NCBI GenBank assembly: GCA_002390225.1
Contig: DGOW01000047.1
Span: 3,738 to 11,162 of the forward strand
Direction: 5' to 3'
Origin: Gemmatimonadales bacterium UBA4456
Lineage (GTDB): Bacteria; Gemmatimonadota; Gemmatimonadetes; Longimicrobiales; Gaopeijiaceae
DNA length: 7,425 nt
Each line of letters starts with the position of its first letter. The stretch's first letter is position 1. Shown piece by piece: positions 6,703-7,425 of this stretch. The notes beneath the pieces were generated by a model. That model saw nothing but the letters and a program-made list of their open reading frames with translations, ran no database searches and was not told the origin of the DNA. A program made the translations under genes and the position numbers.

Positions 6703-7241
6703 AGATCGAGCAGCCCGCTTGGAGGATCGATCACCAGTCGTCGCGCTTCTACGTCCACCTCGACCACGATCTCTGGCCGGTAGGGGATCATGAGGACCCC
6801 GCGCTCGCCGCGCACCTCGAGCAGGTCAGCCGGCCCCATCTCGTAGACCTCCGACACCATTCCGACCGCATCGCCATCCACCGTCTCGACCGTCATATCG
6901 AGCAGCTGATGGTAGAAGACCTCTCCGTCGGCGAGCGGTTCGAGCTCGTCGATCGGTAGAAATAGATAACGGCCCTGAAGCTGTTCTGCTTGAGTCCGAT
7001 CGGTGACGCCACCAAAGACGACCAGCGCCCCCTTCGGAGACATGCGGACGGATTCGATCCGCAGAGGGGGCAGATCAGGATCCGGTGCGTCGTCGTTCGG
7101 ACCCCCCAATGACAGAACCATCCCGGGAGCAAAGGCGCTCGCGGGATGGTCGGTTAGCAACCCGCAGAGAAATTCTCCGCGCGTGCCATGAGGCCGGGCT
7201 AGATGACCGACGACGAGGTGAGTCGGGTCCTTACGACCCAT
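6699..7241 (-). CDS. rimM: Ribosome maturation factor RimM
   Basis: RimM binds ribosomal protein S19 and assists late folding of the 16S rRNA 3' (head) domain in 30S assembly. The 180-residue protein has the normal length and two-domain layout. The N-terminal RimM domain (about 8-98) begins with VVGHLARPHGTRGEF and contains GGVTDRTQAEQLQGRYLFLP. The C-terminal PRC-barrel domain (about 104-180) has GEVFYHQLLDMTV, VGMVSEVYEMGPADLLEV, MIPYRPEIVVEVD and the typical ending PPSGLLDL. In the usual EYYWHDLIG-type motif the Trp is replaced (FYHQLLDM). An acidic, Pro-rich loop at about 49-59 separates strands of the first domain. The ATG at 7239-7241 gives a canonical N-terminus, although no clear Shine-Dalgarno is visible. 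It lies 20 bp after the upstream gene and overlaps trmD by 4 bp, so the three are one operon. Confidence 0.95.
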   Translation of the reverse strand: MGRKDPTHLVVGHLARPHGTRGEFLCGLLTDHPASAFAPGMVLSLGGPNDDAPDPDLPPLRIESVRMSPKGALVVFGGVTDRTQAEQLQGRYLFLPIDELEPLADGEVFYHQLLDMTVETVDGDAVGMVSEVYEMGPADLLEVRGERGVLMIPYRPEIVVEVDVEARRLVIDPPSGLLDL

Positions 7242-7261
7242 GGTGACGCGTTGCCCGAGGG

Positions 7262-7425
7262 TTACTCGGACTTCTCCTCGTCTTCCTCACTGGCCTCGGC
7301 CTCCTCGGCCTCGGCGGCAGGTGCCTCGTCAGCTTCGGCAGCGGGCTCGTCTTCAGACGCAGCTTCCGCCGCCTCTGCTTCAGAAGCCTCACCAACAGCG
7401 TCCTCTTCAGCAGCCTTCGCCTCGG
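7262..7425 (-). CDS. rpsP: Acidic Glu/Ala-rich C-terminal tail, probably ribosomal protein S16 (partial)
   Basis: Only the last 53 codons before a TAA at 7262-7264 are in the window; the 5' part lies beyond the right edge, so no start is visible. The peptide is low-complexity: about 20 Glu, 4 Asp and 19 Ala against two Lys, ending EEDEEKSE, and is likely disordered. No folded domain can be seen. The identification rests on position: the gene before rimM is usually rpsP or a small KH-domain protein, and S16 in several phyla (Bacteroidota, for example) carries an acidic Ala/Glu tail. S16 is an early-assembly protein of the 30S body. The gene is 20 bp upstream of rimM and is presumably the promoter-proximal part of the same operon. 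A KH-domain or other small RNA-binding protein is the main alternative. Confidence 0.6.
   Translation of the reverse strand, partial: EAKAAEEDAVGEASEAEAAEAASEDEPAAEADEAPAAEAEEAEASEEDEEKSE

Noticed and set aside
7262..7425. Tandem repeat or mobile-element end
   Set aside because: The repetitive look (CCTCGG/CTTC runs) is explained by Glu/Ala codons in an open frame ending in TAA.

Overview
The window holds eight protein-coding genes from a GC-rich, Gram-negative bacterium: a TonB-dependent outer-membrane receptor and two exported peptidases flank and interrupt a conserved ribosome/tRNA-maturation cluster. The TonB receptor shows there is an outer membrane. GC richness, weak Shine-Dalgarno signals, a long Glu/Ala tail on the gene before rimM, and a secreted S15 hydrolase plus an M28 lipoprotein would suit Gemmatimonadota or a similar marine or soil phylum. 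That placement is an inference; no rRNA or other phylogenetic marker is present.

Layout, left to right: (1) a TonB-dependent receptor, 5'-truncated, + strand, 1-1779; (2) a secreted S15/CocE-like Xaa-Pro dipeptidyl-peptidase, - strand, 1776-3620; (3) rnhB (RNase HII), - strand, 3715-4353; (4) rplS (ribosomal protein L19), - strand, 4365-4718; (5) a divergent intergenic region of about 170 bp that holds the rplS leader; (6) an M28-family lipoprotein peptidase, + strand, about 4889-6043; (7) trmD, - strand, 6040-6702; (8) rimM, - strand, 6699-7241; (9) the acidic C-terminal tail of an upstream gene, probably rpsP (S16), - strand, 7262-7425. No stretch longer than about 180 bp lacks a gene, and I see no tRNA, rRNA, CRISPR array, IS element or strong intrinsic terminator.

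The minus-strand genes follow the widespread rpsP-rimM-trmD-rplS-rnhB order (30S maturation, tRNA m1G37 methylation, 50S bridge protein, RNA-DNA hybrid repair). The M28 gene sits between trmD and rplS on the opposite strand and splits the usual operon. It converges on trmD and diverges from rplS, so rplS-rnhB should need its own promoter. The 5' leader of rplS contains a nested inverted repeat that could be a regulatory structure.

Both convergent gene pairs (TonB receptor/S15 and M28/trmD) end on one shared CTAG palindrome, so each pair of stop codons overlaps by 4 bp with no room for a terminator. The genes themselves belong to known families. The points worth checking are the split operon, the shared stops, the rplS leader, a short TrmD with non-canonical active-site-loop residues, and a Glu in place of the usual Asp metal ligand in the M28 enzyme. 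I found no clear evidence of an undescribed system.
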